DNA from: Actinomycetes bacterium
Lineage (GTDB): Bacteria; Actinomycetota; Actinomycetes; Actinomycetales; Microbacteriaceae
Direction of reading: 5' to 3'
NCBI GenBank assembly: GCA_023390155.1
Contig: JAEWDJ010000246.1
Location: 1-13,457, forward strand
DNA length: 13,457 bases
The first letter of the stretch is position 1. The number at the start of each line of letters is the position of its first letter. The notes beneath the pieces are model-generated. The model was not told where the DNA came from. It saw only the letters and a program-made list of their open reading frames with translations, and made no database searches. The position numbers were made by a program, and so were the translations under genes. Positions 1 through 7,190 of the stretch are shown one piece after another.

Positions 1-869
1 CCGTTGCGCGCGCTGCGGCTCATCCCGCCGATGAAGGCGACGGGCGCGGCGATGAGGAGGGGGCACGGCGTCGCGAGCACCAGCACCTCGGCGAAGCGGG
101 TCGGCTGACCGCTCAGCCACCACGCGAGCGCGGCGAGCGCGAGGCTGAAGACCGTGAAGGGCACGGCGTAGCGATCGGCGAGCCGCACGACCGGGGCCCG
201 GCTCTCGGCGGCGTGCGCGACCAGGGCGACGATCTGCTGGTACTGCGAGGCTCCGGCCGTCGAGCGCGCCCGGACGGCGATCGCCTCCTGGCCGTTGACC
301 GAGCCGCTGAGGAGCTCGTCGCCCGTGCCCGCCTCCACCGGGATGCTCTCGCCCGTGATCGAGGACTGGTCGATCGACGCGTGCGCGGACAGCAGCACGG
401 CGTCGACGGGGATCACCTCCGCCGGGCGCACCAGCAGCTCGTCGCCGACGCGCACGTCGTCGACCGGGACGTCGCGATAGCCGCCGTCGACGGCGAGGTG
501 GGCGCGTTGCGGCGCGCGGGAGAGCAGCGCGTCCAGCTCCCGCTTCGCCCGCCGGTCGGCGTAGTCCTCGAGCGCCTCGCCGCCTGTCAGCATCAGCACC
601 ACGATCAGCGCTGCGACGTACTCGCCGACGAGCACGGTCGCCACGATCGCCGTCACGGCCAGCACGTCCAGCCCGAAGCGGCCGTGCGCCATCGCGCGGA
701 CCATCCCGACCGCCTGCCACGCGGCGATGCCCAGCGCGTACGCGCTGAACAGCCAGCGGACGAGCTCGCCTGCGCCCGTGAGCGCGAGGATGCAGCCGAT
801 CAGCCCGACGACGAGCGTCAGCGTCACCAGCCGGTAGCGCCGGGCGAGGACGAGGAGCCGCTGAGTCAC
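1..869 (-). CDS. Heavy-metal translocating P-type (P1B) ATPase, N-terminal part, cut by window edge
   Basis: Reading leftward from a GTG at 869, 289 codons are present before the window ends, so the phosphorylation (DKTGT) and nucleotide-binding domains are missing. Visible are N-terminal membrane segments (about residues 14-55 and 68-98), the actuator domain with the TGES dephosphorylation motif (residues 172-175, TGESIPVE), and a later membrane helix carrying ATPCPLLIAAP (266-276). That helix holds the metal-site motif as TPC rather than the common CPC. No N-terminal HMA metal-binding domain precedes the first helix. The family pumps transition-metal ions out of the cytosol using ATP; the metal cannot be told from this fragment. 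The GTG has a GGAGG only one base upstream, too close to act as a normal ribosome site, but a TTTACT hexamer six bases upstream suits a leaderless start. It is probably unrelated to the neighbouring fucose genes. Confidence 0.9.
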   Translation of the reverse strand, partial: MTQRLLVLARRYRLVTLTLVVGLIGCILALTGAGELVRWLFSAYALGIAAWQAVGMVRAMAHGRFGLDVLAVTAIVATVLVGEYVAALIVVLMLTGGEALEDYADRRAKRELDALLSRAPQRAHLAVDGGYRDVPVDDVRVGDELLVRPAEVIPVDAVLLSAHASIDQSSITGESIPVEAGTGDELLSGSVNGQEAIAVRARSTAGASQYQQIVALVAHAAESRAPVVRLADRYAVPFTVFSLALAALAWWLSGQPTRFAEVLVLATPCPLLIAAPVAFIGGMSRSARN

Positions 870-875
870 CCCTCC

Positions 876-881
876 AGTAAA
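876..881 (-). promoter_or_regulatory. Putative -10 hexamer of a leaderless P-type ATPase transcript
   Basis: On the minus strand TTTACT (4 of 6 matches to TATAAT) ends exactly 6 nt before the GTG start of the ATPase. This is the spacing expected when transcription begins at the start codon. No convincing -35 box is visible. The same 6-nt spacing is seen in front of the SseB-family and LysE-family genes at the other end of the window. Confidence 0.45.
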
Positions 882-888
882 GGGGTTC

Positions 889-926
889 CGGCGGCCGAGC
901 GGCAGAGGCGTCTTCGGCGGCCGAGC
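889..926. repeat. 12-bp direct repeat between fucD and the ATPase gene
   Basis: CGGCGGCCGAGC occurs at 889-900 and again at 915-926, within the 63-bp gap between the fucD stop and the ATPase start. No hairpin followed by a T-tract is present here, so I see no clear intrinsic terminator for fucD. The repeat may be chance in very GC-rich DNA. Confidence 0.5.
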
Positions 927-932
927 CGGCGT

Positions 933-2240
933 CTACGCCAGCACGCCCGCCGGTGCCGTCGCCGCGCCGAACTCGTGCGCGTGCAGCGACTCCGCCAGCA
1001 TCTCCATGCCCGTGCCCGGCGTGAGCGGAGCCCGGTAGCGGCCGCCGACGAGCTCGACCGGCGCGACGAAGTGCTCGTGGAGGTGCTTCGTGTACTCGAT
1101 CATCCGCCCCTCCTGCGAGCCGGAGACCGCGACGTAGTCGAACATCGAGAAGTGCTGGACCGCCTCGCAGAGACCGACCCCTCCGGCGTGCGGGCAGACC
1201 GGGACCCCGAATTTGGCGGCCAGGAGCAGGATGGCGATGTTCTCGTTGACACCCGCGACGCGCGTCGAGTCGATCTGGACGATGGAGGCGGCGCCGGCCT
1301 GCAGCAGCTGCTTGAACAGCACGCGGCTCATCCCGTGCTCCCCGGTCGCGATCGGCACCGGCGCGACGGCCTGCGCGATGGCGGCGTGCGCGAGCACGTC
1401 GTCGGGGCTGGTCGGCTCCTCGACCCAGGCGAGGTCGAACCGTTCCAGGGCCCGGATCCAGTCGATGGCCTGATCGCGGTCCCACCGCTGGTTGGCGTCG
1501 ATGGCGATGCGGATGTCGGGGCCGACCGTCTCGCGGGCGATGCCGAGGCGGCGGATGTCGTCGTCGAGGTCGTCGCCGACCTTCAGCTTGATCTGCTGGA
1601 AGCCGTCGGCCACCGCCTCGGCCGCGAGCCGCCGGAGCTTCTCGTCCGAGTAGCCGAGCCAGCCGGGCGTGGTCGTGTAACCGGCATAGCCGCGCGCAAG
1701 GAGGTCGGCCTCCCGCTCGGCGCGCCCCGGCTCGGCGGAGCGGAGGAGCGCGAGCGCGTCCTCGGGGGTCAGCGCGTCGCTGAGGTAACGGAAGTCGACC
1801 AGCGCGACGATCTCCTCCGGCGACATGCGCGCGAGCAGCTGCCACAGCGGGAGGCCGGCGCGCTTGGCCTTGAGGTCCCAGAACGCGTTCACCACGGCGC
1901 CGATGGCCATGTGCATGACGCCCTTCTCCGGGCCGAGCCAGCGCAGCTGCGAGTCATGGACGAACTCGCGCCAGAAGCCGCCGAGGTCGCCGAGGATGGC
2001 CTCCACGTCGCGCCCGATGACCCGGTGCGCGACCGCGTCGATCGCGGCGACCTGCACGTCGTTGCCCCGGCCGATCGTGAAGACGAACGCGTGCCCCTCG
2101 TGCCCGTCGCCGGCGTCCGTCGTGACCCGGAGGTAGGCGGCCGAGTAGTCCGGGTCCGGGTTCATCGCGTCCGAACCGTCGAGCAGTGCTGACGTCTCGA
2201 AGCGCACATCGAGGGTCTCGAAGCCGGTGACGATGCTCAC
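933..2240 (-). CDS. fucD: L-fuconate dehydratase (enolase superfamily)
   Basis: This 435-residue cytosolic enzyme dehydrates L-fuconate to 2-keto-3-deoxy-L-fuconate, the third step of non-phosphorylative L-fucose breakdown. The catalytic set is complete: KLK with Lys218/Lys220, metal ligands Asp248 (in IDANQRW), Glu274 (in WVEEP) and Glu301 (in TGEH), and the Asp324 (QIDSTR) with His351 (PHAGGVGLCE) dyad. As I recall, these numbers coincide with those of the characterised Xanthomonas campestris FucD, which makes the assignment unusually firm. The N-terminal capping domain spans about 1-140 and the barrel about 150-400. The GTG start is supported by AAAGGA eight bases upstream (2250-2255 on the minus strand); a nearer ATG runs straight into TGA. 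The gene is separated from the preceding regulator gene by a terminator and has its own operator-like site, so it is probably transcribed on its own but co-regulated with the cluster. Confidence 0.95.
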   Translation of the reverse strand: MSIVTGFETLDVRFETSALLDGSDAMNPDPDYSAAYLRVTTDAGDGHEGHAFVFTIGRGNDVQVAAIDAVAHRVIGRDVEAILGDLGGFWREFVHDSQLRWLGPEKGVMHMAIGAVVNAFWDLKAKRAGLPLWQLLARMSPEEIVALVDFRYLSDALTPEDALALLRSAEPGRAEREADLLARGYAGYTTTPGWLGYSDEKLRRLAAEAVADGFQQIKLKVGDDLDDDIRRLGIARETVGPDIRIAIDANQRWDRDQAIDWIRALERFDLAWVEEPTSPDDVLAHAAIAQAVAPVPIATGEHGMSRVLFKQLLQAGAASIVQIDSTRVAGVNENIAILLLAAKFGVPVCPHAGGVGLCEAVQHFSMFDYVAVSGSQEGRMIEYTKHLHEHFVAPVELVGGRYRAPLTPGTGMEMLAESLHAHEFGAATAPAGVLA

Positions 2241-2273
2241 GCCATTGGTCCTTTCGTTCGGCTGTTTGGAAAC

Positions 2274-2291
2274 ATCCTATTGGATATAGGT
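2274..2291. promoter_or_regulatory. Operator-like site A, upstream of fucD
   Basis: ATCCTATTGGATATAGGT contains the inverted repeat CCTA-N7-TAGG (also readable as CCTAT-N5-ATAGG) and lies about 34-51 nt upstream of the fucD start. Sixteen of 17 bases (ATCCTATTGGATnTAGG) are shared with site B in front of the transporter operon, and the core recurs at site C. On the minus strand it contains TAGGAT, which could serve as a -10 box for fucD. It is probably the binding site of the GntR/FCD regulator encoded next door. Confidence 0.75.
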
Positions 2292-2329
2292 GCGATAACG
2301 CCAGCGCGGGAAGGGGCGCGAACGCAGAA

Positions 2330-2360
2330 GACCCCCGCGCGCATCCGGCGCGCGGGGGTC
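2330..2360 (-). terminator. Intrinsic terminator after the GntR-type regulator gene
   Basis: A perfect 13-bp inverted repeat (GACCCCCGCGCGC at 2330-2342 and GCGCGCGGGGGTC at 2348-2360) has a 5-nt loop. It starts 15 nt after the regulator stop codon. On the minus strand the stem is followed by CTTCTGCGTT, a weak T-rich tail of the kind usual in high-GC actinobacteria. It should end the long transporter operon and insulate fucD. Confidence 0.85.
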
Positions 2361-2375
2361 CATGATCGAAGCCCG

Positions 2376-3101
2376 CTACTCGGCGGTGCCGGCCTCCAGG
2401 CTCGCGGCGATGCGCCGGTACGACTTGGTGATGTGGTCGAGCATGGCCGCCTCGGCGGCGGCGGAATCGCCGCGCCGCAGGGCGTCGAGCACCGCCTCAT
2501 GCTCGCCGGAGGTCTCGTCGACGACCCCGTGCTTGAAGTAGATCCGGTACTGGTGCATGTGCGAGCGCAGGCGCGAGATGGCGTCGGAGAGCAGGGCGTT
2601 GCCGGAGTGCTCCGCGATGATGCGGTGGAACTCGGAGTCCTGGTTCGCGAAGTCCTTGTAGTCCTTGAAACGGTCCCCGCCGGTCTGGGAGGCCTCGCCG
2701 CTGCGGTGCATCGCCTCGCAGAGCCCCTCCAGCTGGTCGAGGGTCCGCTCGTCGAGCTCGCCGGCCGCGTTGCGCGTCGCGTAGGGCTCGAGCAGGCGCC
2801 GCATCTCGAACAACTGGCGGAGGCCGTCACTGTCGAGCAGCGGCGCGGCGGTGTAGCCCTTGAGCGCCTTCTTGACGACGAGCCCCTCGGACTCGAGCCG
2901 GGCGAGCGCCTCCCGCACCGGGGTGGGCGAGACGCCGAGCTGCCGGGCGATGCCGTCGATGCTGGCGCGGCTGCCGGGCTCGATGACCTGGTCCATGAGC
3001 AGCCCGAGGACGGCGTCGTAGACGTCGTCGGCGAGGGCGCGCCGGGCGGGCAGGAAGTGCTCGCCCCGCACGTCGCTCGAGGTGCCGGATTCGATGCTCA
3101 T
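2376..3101 (-). CDS. GntR-family transcriptional regulator, FCD (FadR-type) subfamily; probable fucose-cluster repressor
   Basis: The 241-residue protein has an N-terminal winged helix-turn-helix (about residues 22-85, with the GntR signature around VSPTPVREALARLESEGLV). An all-helical FCD ligand domain follows (about 95-230). Asp155 and His159 (NQDSEFH), His201 (GEHEAV) and His223 fit the metal-binding residues usual in FCD domains, which often sense sugar acids or other carboxylates. I chose the ATG at 3101, because AGGA lies about 7 nt upstream; a GTG two codons earlier is possible. It is the last gene of the transporter operon, 58 bp after the aldo/keto reductase, and is followed by a strong terminator. 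It is the only regulator in the cluster and the natural candidate to bind the CTATTGnnTnTAGG sites. The effector is unknown; a pathway intermediate such as L-fuconate is plausible. Confidence 0.92.
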   Translation of the reverse strand: MSIESGTSSDVRGEHFLPARRALADDVYDAVLGLLMDQVIEPGSRASIDGIARQLGVSPTPVREALARLESEGLVVKKALKGYTAAPLLDSDGLRQLFEMRRLLEPYATRNAAGELDERTLDQLEGLCEAMHRSGEASQTGGDRFKDYKDFANQDSEFHRIIAEHSGNALLSDAISRLRSHMHQYRIYFKHGVVDETSGEHEAVLDALRRGDSAAAEAAMLDHITKSYRRIAASLEAGTAE

Positions 3102-3133
3102 GTGCACATCCTAGGTCTCGTGGTGATGCGCCG

Positions 3134-3154
3134 AGAGGATAGAGGATGGAGGAT
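3134..3154. repeat. Three tandem heptamers upstream of the regulator gene
   Basis: AGAGGAT (3134-3140), AGAGGAT (3141-3147) and GGAGGAT (3148-3154) sit head to tail, 33-53 nt upstream of the regulator start, in the 58-bp gap after the aldo/keto reductase gene. Read on the minus strand they are ATCCTCC-ATCCTCT-ATCCTCT, echoing the ATCCT arm of the operator sites. A further ATCCTA half-site lies at 3108-3113. They could be an autoregulatory element or chance purine-rich sequence. Confidence 0.6.
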
Positions 3155-3159
3155 CCGCG

Positions 3160-4146
3160 TCACAAGACCCCCTCGGCGGCGAGCTCGGCCCACAACTCCT
3201 CCGGCACCGGGGCGTCGGCGAGGGAGGCGTTCCGCTCGATCTGGGCGGCGGACTCCGCGCCGAGCACGACGGTGGAGACGGCCGGGTGCCGCAGCGGGAA
3301 CTGCACGGCCAGCTGCGGCACGGTGACTCCGTGGGCCGCGGCGATGTCGGCGATGCGGGTCGTCCGCTGCACCAGCGCCGCGGGGGCCGTTCCGTAGTCG
3401 AACTTGGCGTCGGCCGAGGGCCGGTCGGTGGCCAGGATGCCGGAGTTGAAGACCGCGGCGACCGCGACCGAGACGCCGCGCTCGAGCGCGGCGGGCAGCA
3501 GGTCCTCCTCGGCCGCGTGGTCCAGGAGGGTGTACCGCCCCGCGCACATGACGATGTCGAGGTCGGTCTCGCGGACGAAGCGGGTGAGCATGGCCGACTG
3601 GTTCATCCCGGCGCCGTAGGAGCGGATCACGCCCTGCGAGCGCAACTCATCGAGCGCGGGGAACGCCCCCTCGAGCGCCTCGCGCTCGAAGTCGTCGGGG
3701 TCGTGGACGAAGAGCACGTCGATACGGTCGACGCCGAGGCGGCCGAGCGAGTCCTCGACCGAGCGGAGGACGCCGTCGCGCGAGTAGTCGAAGCGCCGCC
3801 GCCGGGTCGCCGGCGTCGCGAACAGGTTCGCGATGTCGGTGTCTCCCGGCCGGTAGTCCGGGTTCGGCTCCAGCACGCGTCCGACCTTGGTCGACAGCAC
3901 GTACTCGTCACGGGGCCGCCCGCGCAGGCCCTCGCCGAGCCGCTCCTCCGAGAGGCCGATCCCGTAGTGCGGCGCGGTGTCGAAGTAGCGGATGCCGGCC
4001 TCCCACGCGGCCGGCACGATGCGCGGCCACTCCTCGGCGGGCCGCGGGGCGTACAGATCGCCGAGCGCGGCGGCGCCGTACCCGATCGGGCCCACCGCGA
4101 GCCCCGAGCGCCCGAACGCGCGGGGCTGCGTCTGGGTGGATGTCAT
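3160..4146 (-). CDS. Aldo/keto reductase, probable L-fucose (D-threo-aldose 1-) dehydrogenase
   Basis: This 328-residue cytosolic NAD(P)-dependent oxidoreductase has the (beta/alpha)8 aldo/keto reductase fold. The catalytic tetrad is visible: Asp56 (YFDTAPHYG), Tyr61, Lys87 (STKVGR) and His148 (LFVHDPDD). The sequence style (RYFDTAPHYGIGLSEERLG, STKVGR, NPDYRPGD) is that of the D-threo-aldose 1-dehydrogenase/L-fucose dehydrogenase group, which oxidises L-fucose at C1 to the lactone. That role fits a cluster holding a fuconolactonase and fuconate dehydratase but no other fucose dehydrogenase. The ATG start overlaps the stop of the upstream dehydratase gene as ATGA and has GGAGG five bases upstream, so translation is probably coupled. 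Substrate and cofactor preference are inferred; a related aldose such as L-galactose or D-arabinose could also be used. Confidence 0.88.
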   Translation of the reverse strand: MTSTQTQPRAFGRSGLAVGPIGYGAAALGDLYAPRPAEEWPRIVPAAWEAGIRYFDTAPHYGIGLSEERLGEGLRGRPRDEYVLSTKVGRVLEPNPDYRPGDTDIANLFATPATRRRRFDYSRDGVLRSVEDSLGRLGVDRIDVLFVHDPDDFEREALEGAFPALDELRSQGVIRSYGAGMNQSAMLTRFVRETDLDIVMCAGRYTLLDHAAEEDLLPAALERGVSVAVAAVFNSGILATDRPSADAKFDYGTAPAALVQRTTRIADIAAAHGVTVPQLAVQFPLRHPAVSTVVLGAESAAQIERNASLADAPVPEELWAELAAEGVL

Positions 4147-5264
4147 GCGACCCTCCGATCGTCGATGGCGTCGAGATCCCAGTCGATCCCGAGCCCGGGC
4201 TGATCCGACGGTACGCCGTGCCCGTCGCGGATGGTCATCTCGGCGCGCGTGATGGCGCGCAGCTGCGGGATGTGCTCCAGGTAGAGCGCGTTCGGCACCG
4301 CGCAGCAGAGCGAGACGTGCAGCTCCATCAGGAAGTGCGGTGCGACGGCGACGTTGAAGGCCTCCGCCAGGTGGGCGACCTTCAGCCACGGCGTGATGCC
4401 GCCGACCCGCGCGACGTCGACCTGCACGATCCCGGCGGCGCCCGTCTGCAGGTACTCGCGGAAGTGCCCGACCGAGTACATGGACTCCCCGACCGCGATG
4501 GGGACGCTGGTCGACTCGGCGAGCCGCCGATGCCCGGAGACGTCTTCGGCCGGGAGCGGCTCCTCGAACCAGAAGATGTCGAGCTTCTCGAACAGCGCCG
4601 CCCGGCGGATGGCCTCCGCCGCCGTCATGGACTGGTTGGCGTCGACCATGATGTCGAGGCCGTCGCCCACGGCGTCGCGCACGGCCGCGAGCCGTTCGTA
4701 GTCCTCGTGCCCGCGCGGCTTGCCGACCTTGATCTTCACACCGCCGAGGCCGCGGGCGCGCGACTCCAGCGCCTGTGCGACGAGCTCCTCGGTGCTGAAG
4801 TGCAGCCAGCCTCCCTCGGTGTCGTAGAGCGGGATGCTCGGCTGCGCGCCGCCCGCCGCCACCCAGAGCGGGAGGCCGGCGGCCGTGCTGCGGGCATCCC
4901 ACACGGCCGTGTCGACGGCGGCGAGCGCCAGCGCGGTGATCGCGCCGACGGTGGTGGCCCGGGTGGCGTTGAACATCGCCCGCCACACCTCCTCCGGCCG
5001 GTTCGCGTCCAGCCCGATCACGACGTCGAGCAGGGTCGTGCGCAGCAGGCTGAGCACGGCGCCGCCCCCGGTGCCGATCGTGTAGCTGTAGCCGAGGCCC
5101 TCGACTCCTCCCGCGGTGCGGAGGCGCACGAAGATCGTCTCCTGCTTGAGGAACGACTGCACGGCGTCGGTCCGCACGGTCTCGACCGCGAGGTCGCTCA
5201 GCCACGCCTCGGCGCTGACGATGGTGCCGGCGGCGGTCCGGGTGGCGGGCGGGGCGAGGGTCAT
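4143..5264 (-). CDS. Mandelate racemase/muconate lactonizing-type (enolase superfamily) sugar-acid dehydratase, substrate unknown
   Basis: The 373-residue protein has the mandelate-racemase-subgroup catalytic pattern: KIK with Lys177/Lys179, metal ligands Asp208 (VDANQ), Glu234 (WFEEP) and Glu260 (VGES), and an Asp283/His310 dyad (QVDVARVGG and VAPHF). Such enzymes take the proton next to a sugar-acid carboxylate and usually eliminate water. The tail motif PHFLMELHVSL with HIPQL resembles the galactarate/talarate- and altronate-like branches more than FucD. It differs clearly from the fuconate dehydratase in the same cluster, so it is not a simple duplicate. It lies between the permease and aldo/keto reductase genes in the same operon, overlapping the latter by 4 nt. 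The ribosome site before the ATG is weak. A role on a second sugar acid released from fucosylated glycans is possible but unproven. Confidence 0.9.
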   Translation of the reverse strand: MTLAPPATRTAAGTIVSAEAWLSDLAVETVRTDAVQSFLKQETIFVRLRTAGGVEGLGYSYTIGTGGGAVLSLLRTTLLDVVIGLDANRPEEVWRAMFNATRATTVGAITALALAAVDTAVWDARSTAAGLPLWVAAGGAQPSIPLYDTEGGWLHFSTEELVAQALESRARGLGGVKIKVGKPRGHEDYERLAAVRDAVGDGLDIMVDANQSMTAAEAIRRAALFEKLDIFWFEEPLPAEDVSGHRRLAESTSVPIAVGESMYSVGHFREYLQTGAAGIVQVDVARVGGITPWLKVAHLAEAFNVAVAPHFLMELHVSLCCAVPNALYLEHIPQLRAITRAEMTIRDGHGVPSDQPGLGIDWDLDAIDDRRVA

Positions 5265-5330
5265 CGTGTGTCTCTACTTTCTGCGAGGGGCGTCCGGGGA
5301 GGCCGGGGAGGAGGTCGGGCGTTCGGGCGG

Positions 5331-6209
5331 TCAGCGGCCGCCGAAGCCGCCGAGCGCCACGCCCTTGATGAGCTGGCGCTGGAGCACGGCGACGATGATC
5401 AGCGACGGGATGATCGCCAGGGTGGAGGCGGCCATCATCAGGCTCCACTGGGTGCCGTGCTCGCCGGTGAACATGGAGAGGCCGAGCGGCACGGTCGCCA
5501 GCTCCTGGCTGTTGATGATGATCAGCGGCCAGAGGTACGAGTTGTAGTAGCCGACGAACGAGAACACGCCGAGCACCGACAGCGGCGCCGCGAGCTGCGG
5601 CAGCAGCACTGACCACAGCGTGCGGAAGCGCGAGGCGCCGTCGATGATGGCGGCCTCCTCGAACTCGATCGGGATCGTCAGGAAGAACTGCCGGAGCAGG
5701 AAGGTCCCGAACGCCGTGAAGGCGAACGGCACGATCAGCGCGACGTAGGTGTCGACCAGGCCGAGCTGGTTCATCATGATGAAGAGCGGGACGACCAGCA
5801 CCTCCTGCGGCAGCACGAGCGTGAACACGTACAGCAGGAAGAGGCGGTCGCGGTACTTGAACCGCAGACGCGAGAACGCGTACGCGCTGAGCACCGCCAC
5901 GATCACCGACAGCAGGGCGCCGCAGATCGCGACGAAGAAGCCGTTGAAGATGAACCGGCCGAAGGGGACGAGGGTCCACGCGTCGACGAAGTTCGACCAC
6001 TTCACCTCGGAGCCGATGAAGGTCGGGTCGGGCGAGAAGACCTCGTTCTCTGGCTTCAGCGCGGTGAAGAACATCCAGATGAAGGGGAAGGTGAACAGCA
6101 GCGCCACGATCGCGAGCACGAGCGTGTTCAGCCAGGTCTTGGCGACGACGGCCTTCTGCGCCCGGCGCAGGCGCGGCCGGGTGCGGGTGCGGACGGACTC
6201 ACTTGTCAT
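5331..6209 (-). CDS. Carbohydrate ABC transporter permease, MalG-like (CUT1 family)
   Basis: This 292-residue integral membrane protein has a basic N-terminus (residues 1-24) and about six hydrophobic segments, the first at about 27-50. The cytoplasmic EAA loop that docks the ATPase is visible as FEEAAIIDGASRFRT (183-197), followed by LLPQL. It pairs with the permease encoded just upstream to form the channel of a sugar importer. Its ATG overlaps the end of the upstream permease gene by 11 nt, with a GAGGTGG-type ribosome site about 7 nt before it, as is typical for subunits made in equal amounts. A 66-bp gap without an obvious terminator separates it from the dehydratase gene. The imported substrate is inferred from context to be a fucosylated oligosaccharide. 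Confidence 0.93.
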   Translation of the reverse strand: MTSESVRTRTRPRLRRAQKAVVAKTWLNTLVLAIVALLFTFPFIWMFFTALKPENEVFSPDPTFIGSEVKWSNFVDAWTLVPFGRFIFNGFFVAICGALLSVIVAVLSAYAFSRLRFKYRDRLFLLYVFTLVLPQEVLVVPLFIMMNQLGLVDTYVALIVPFAFTAFGTFLLRQFFLTIPIEFEEAAIIDGASRFRTLWSVLLPQLAAPLSVLGVFSFVGYYNSYLWPLIIINSQELATVPLGLSMFTGEHGTQWSLMMAASTLAIIPSLIIVAVLQRQLIKGVALGGFGGR

Positions 6210-7185
6210 AGTTGACCCACCTCTTCTGGCCCGCGAACTGCAGCGCGGTGATGAGCATGACGACGATGAAGAGCATCCACGCGAGCGCGGACGCGTACCC
6301 GAGCCGGTCGAACACGAAGCCGTTGCGGTAGAGGTACAGCACGAACGTGTTGGTCGACTCGCCGGGACCGCCCTGCGTCAGGATCTGCGGCTGCACGAAC
6401 ACCTGGAAGGCGCCGATCATCGTCATCGTCATGGTGAAGAACAGCGACGGCGAGAGCATCGGCAGGATGATCGACTTCAGCCGCTGCCATGCGCTGGTCC
6501 CGTCCATCCGCGACGCCTCGAGGATCTCCTTCGGGATGCCGCCGAGCCCCGCCGAGAGCACGATCACGTTGTAGCCGAACGACTGCCACACCGACATCGC
6601 GATCACGGAGGCGAGCGCGAAGCGGGAGTCGGAGAGCCAGCTGGGGCCGTCGATCCCGATCGAGGCGAGCGCCGAGTTGACGATGCCGTTGTCGCTGAGC
6701 AGCAGCCGCCACACCAGCGCGTTGGCGACCATCGGGGTGATCGCGGGGAGGAAGAAGATGACCCGCCAGAAGCCCGAGAACTTGACCCGCGTGTTCAGCC
6801 ACAGCGAGACCGCGAGGGCGAGCGCGAGGTTCAGCGCGGTGTACACGAACGCGAAGATCACCGTGTTGAGCAGGACGGTGTAGAACGTCGGGTCCGAGAA
6901 GAGCTTCTGGTAGTTGGCGATGCCGATGAAGGTCGGCGAGCCGAAGAGCGGCCATTCGAAGAGGCTGATGACCAGCGAGCCGGCGAGCGGCACGACGATG
7001 AAGAAGACGAAGCCGGCGAGCCCCGGCCACAGGTAGGCGAGGGCGACGAGCCCGTCGCCCGTGCGCTTCTTGCCGCCCTTGCGGGGCGGCGTCGGATGCG
7101 GCACGTGGAACGGCCGCGTCGGGGGCGCGGCGGGCGCCGCCGTCTCGTTCGAGACGGCGGCGCCCGTGATCAGCGGAGAGGCCAT
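6199..7185 (-). CDS. Carbohydrate ABC transporter permease, MalF-like (CUT1 family)
   Basis: The 328-residue membrane protein has a proline- and basic-rich cytoplasmic N-terminus of about 44 residues, then about six transmembrane segments. The first segment is at about 47-76 (AYLWPGLAGFVFFIVVPLAGS). The EAA loop is seen as EASRMDGTSAWQRLKSIILP (223-242). It forms the importer pore with the MalG-like protein encoded immediately downstream. Its ATG is only 5 nt after the stop of the solute-binding protein gene, placing it firmly in the same transcript. No ABC ATPase lies in the window. Actinobacterial CUT1 systems commonly share one unlinked MsiK-type ATPase, so its absence is expected rather than a defect. 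Confidence 0.93.
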   Translation of the reverse strand: MASPLITGAAVSNETAAPAAPPTRPFHVPHPTPPRKGGKKRTGDGLVALAYLWPGLAGFVFFIVVPLAGSLVISLFEWPLFGSPTFIGIANYQKLFSDPTFYTVLLNTVIFAFVYTALNLALALAVSLWLNTRVKFSGFWRVIFFLPAITPMVANALVWRLLLSDNGIVNSALASIGIDGPSWLSDSRFALASVIAMSVWQSFGYNVIVLSAGLGGIPKEILEASRMDGTSAWQRLKSIILPMLSPSLFFTMTMTMIGAFQVFVQPQILTQGGPGESTNTFVLYLYRNGFVFDRLGYASALAWMLFIVVMLITALQFAGQKRWVNYDK

Positions 7186-7190
7186 GCCGG

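Noticed and set aside
870..932. Possible terminator between fucD and the ATPase gene (CCCCT-N7-AGGGG and GC-rich repeats)
   Set aside because: The 5-bp stem overlaps the ATPase start and -10 box, and the longer GC-rich elements are direct, not inverted, repeats without a T-rich tail.
213..2192. A 659-codon plus-strand open frame opposite fucD and the ATPase gene
   Set aside because: It spans two convincing minus-strand genes, is rich in Arg/Ala/Asp/Val repeats and has no recognisable domain. Long antisense frames are expected in DNA this GC-rich.
5265..5330. Gap between the MalG-like permease and the second dehydratase, considered for a promoter or operator
   Set aside because: It contains no CTATTG/TAGG site, no convincing -35/-10 pair and no terminator hairpin, so it is treated as an operon spacer.
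3160..6000. Apparent 946-codon minus-strand protein with the aldo/keto reductase as its C-terminus
   Set aside because: The part upstream of 4146 is an Arg/Pro-rich shadow of the dehydratase and permease genes, which are intact in other frames. The aldo/keto reductase has its own ribosome site and ATG.
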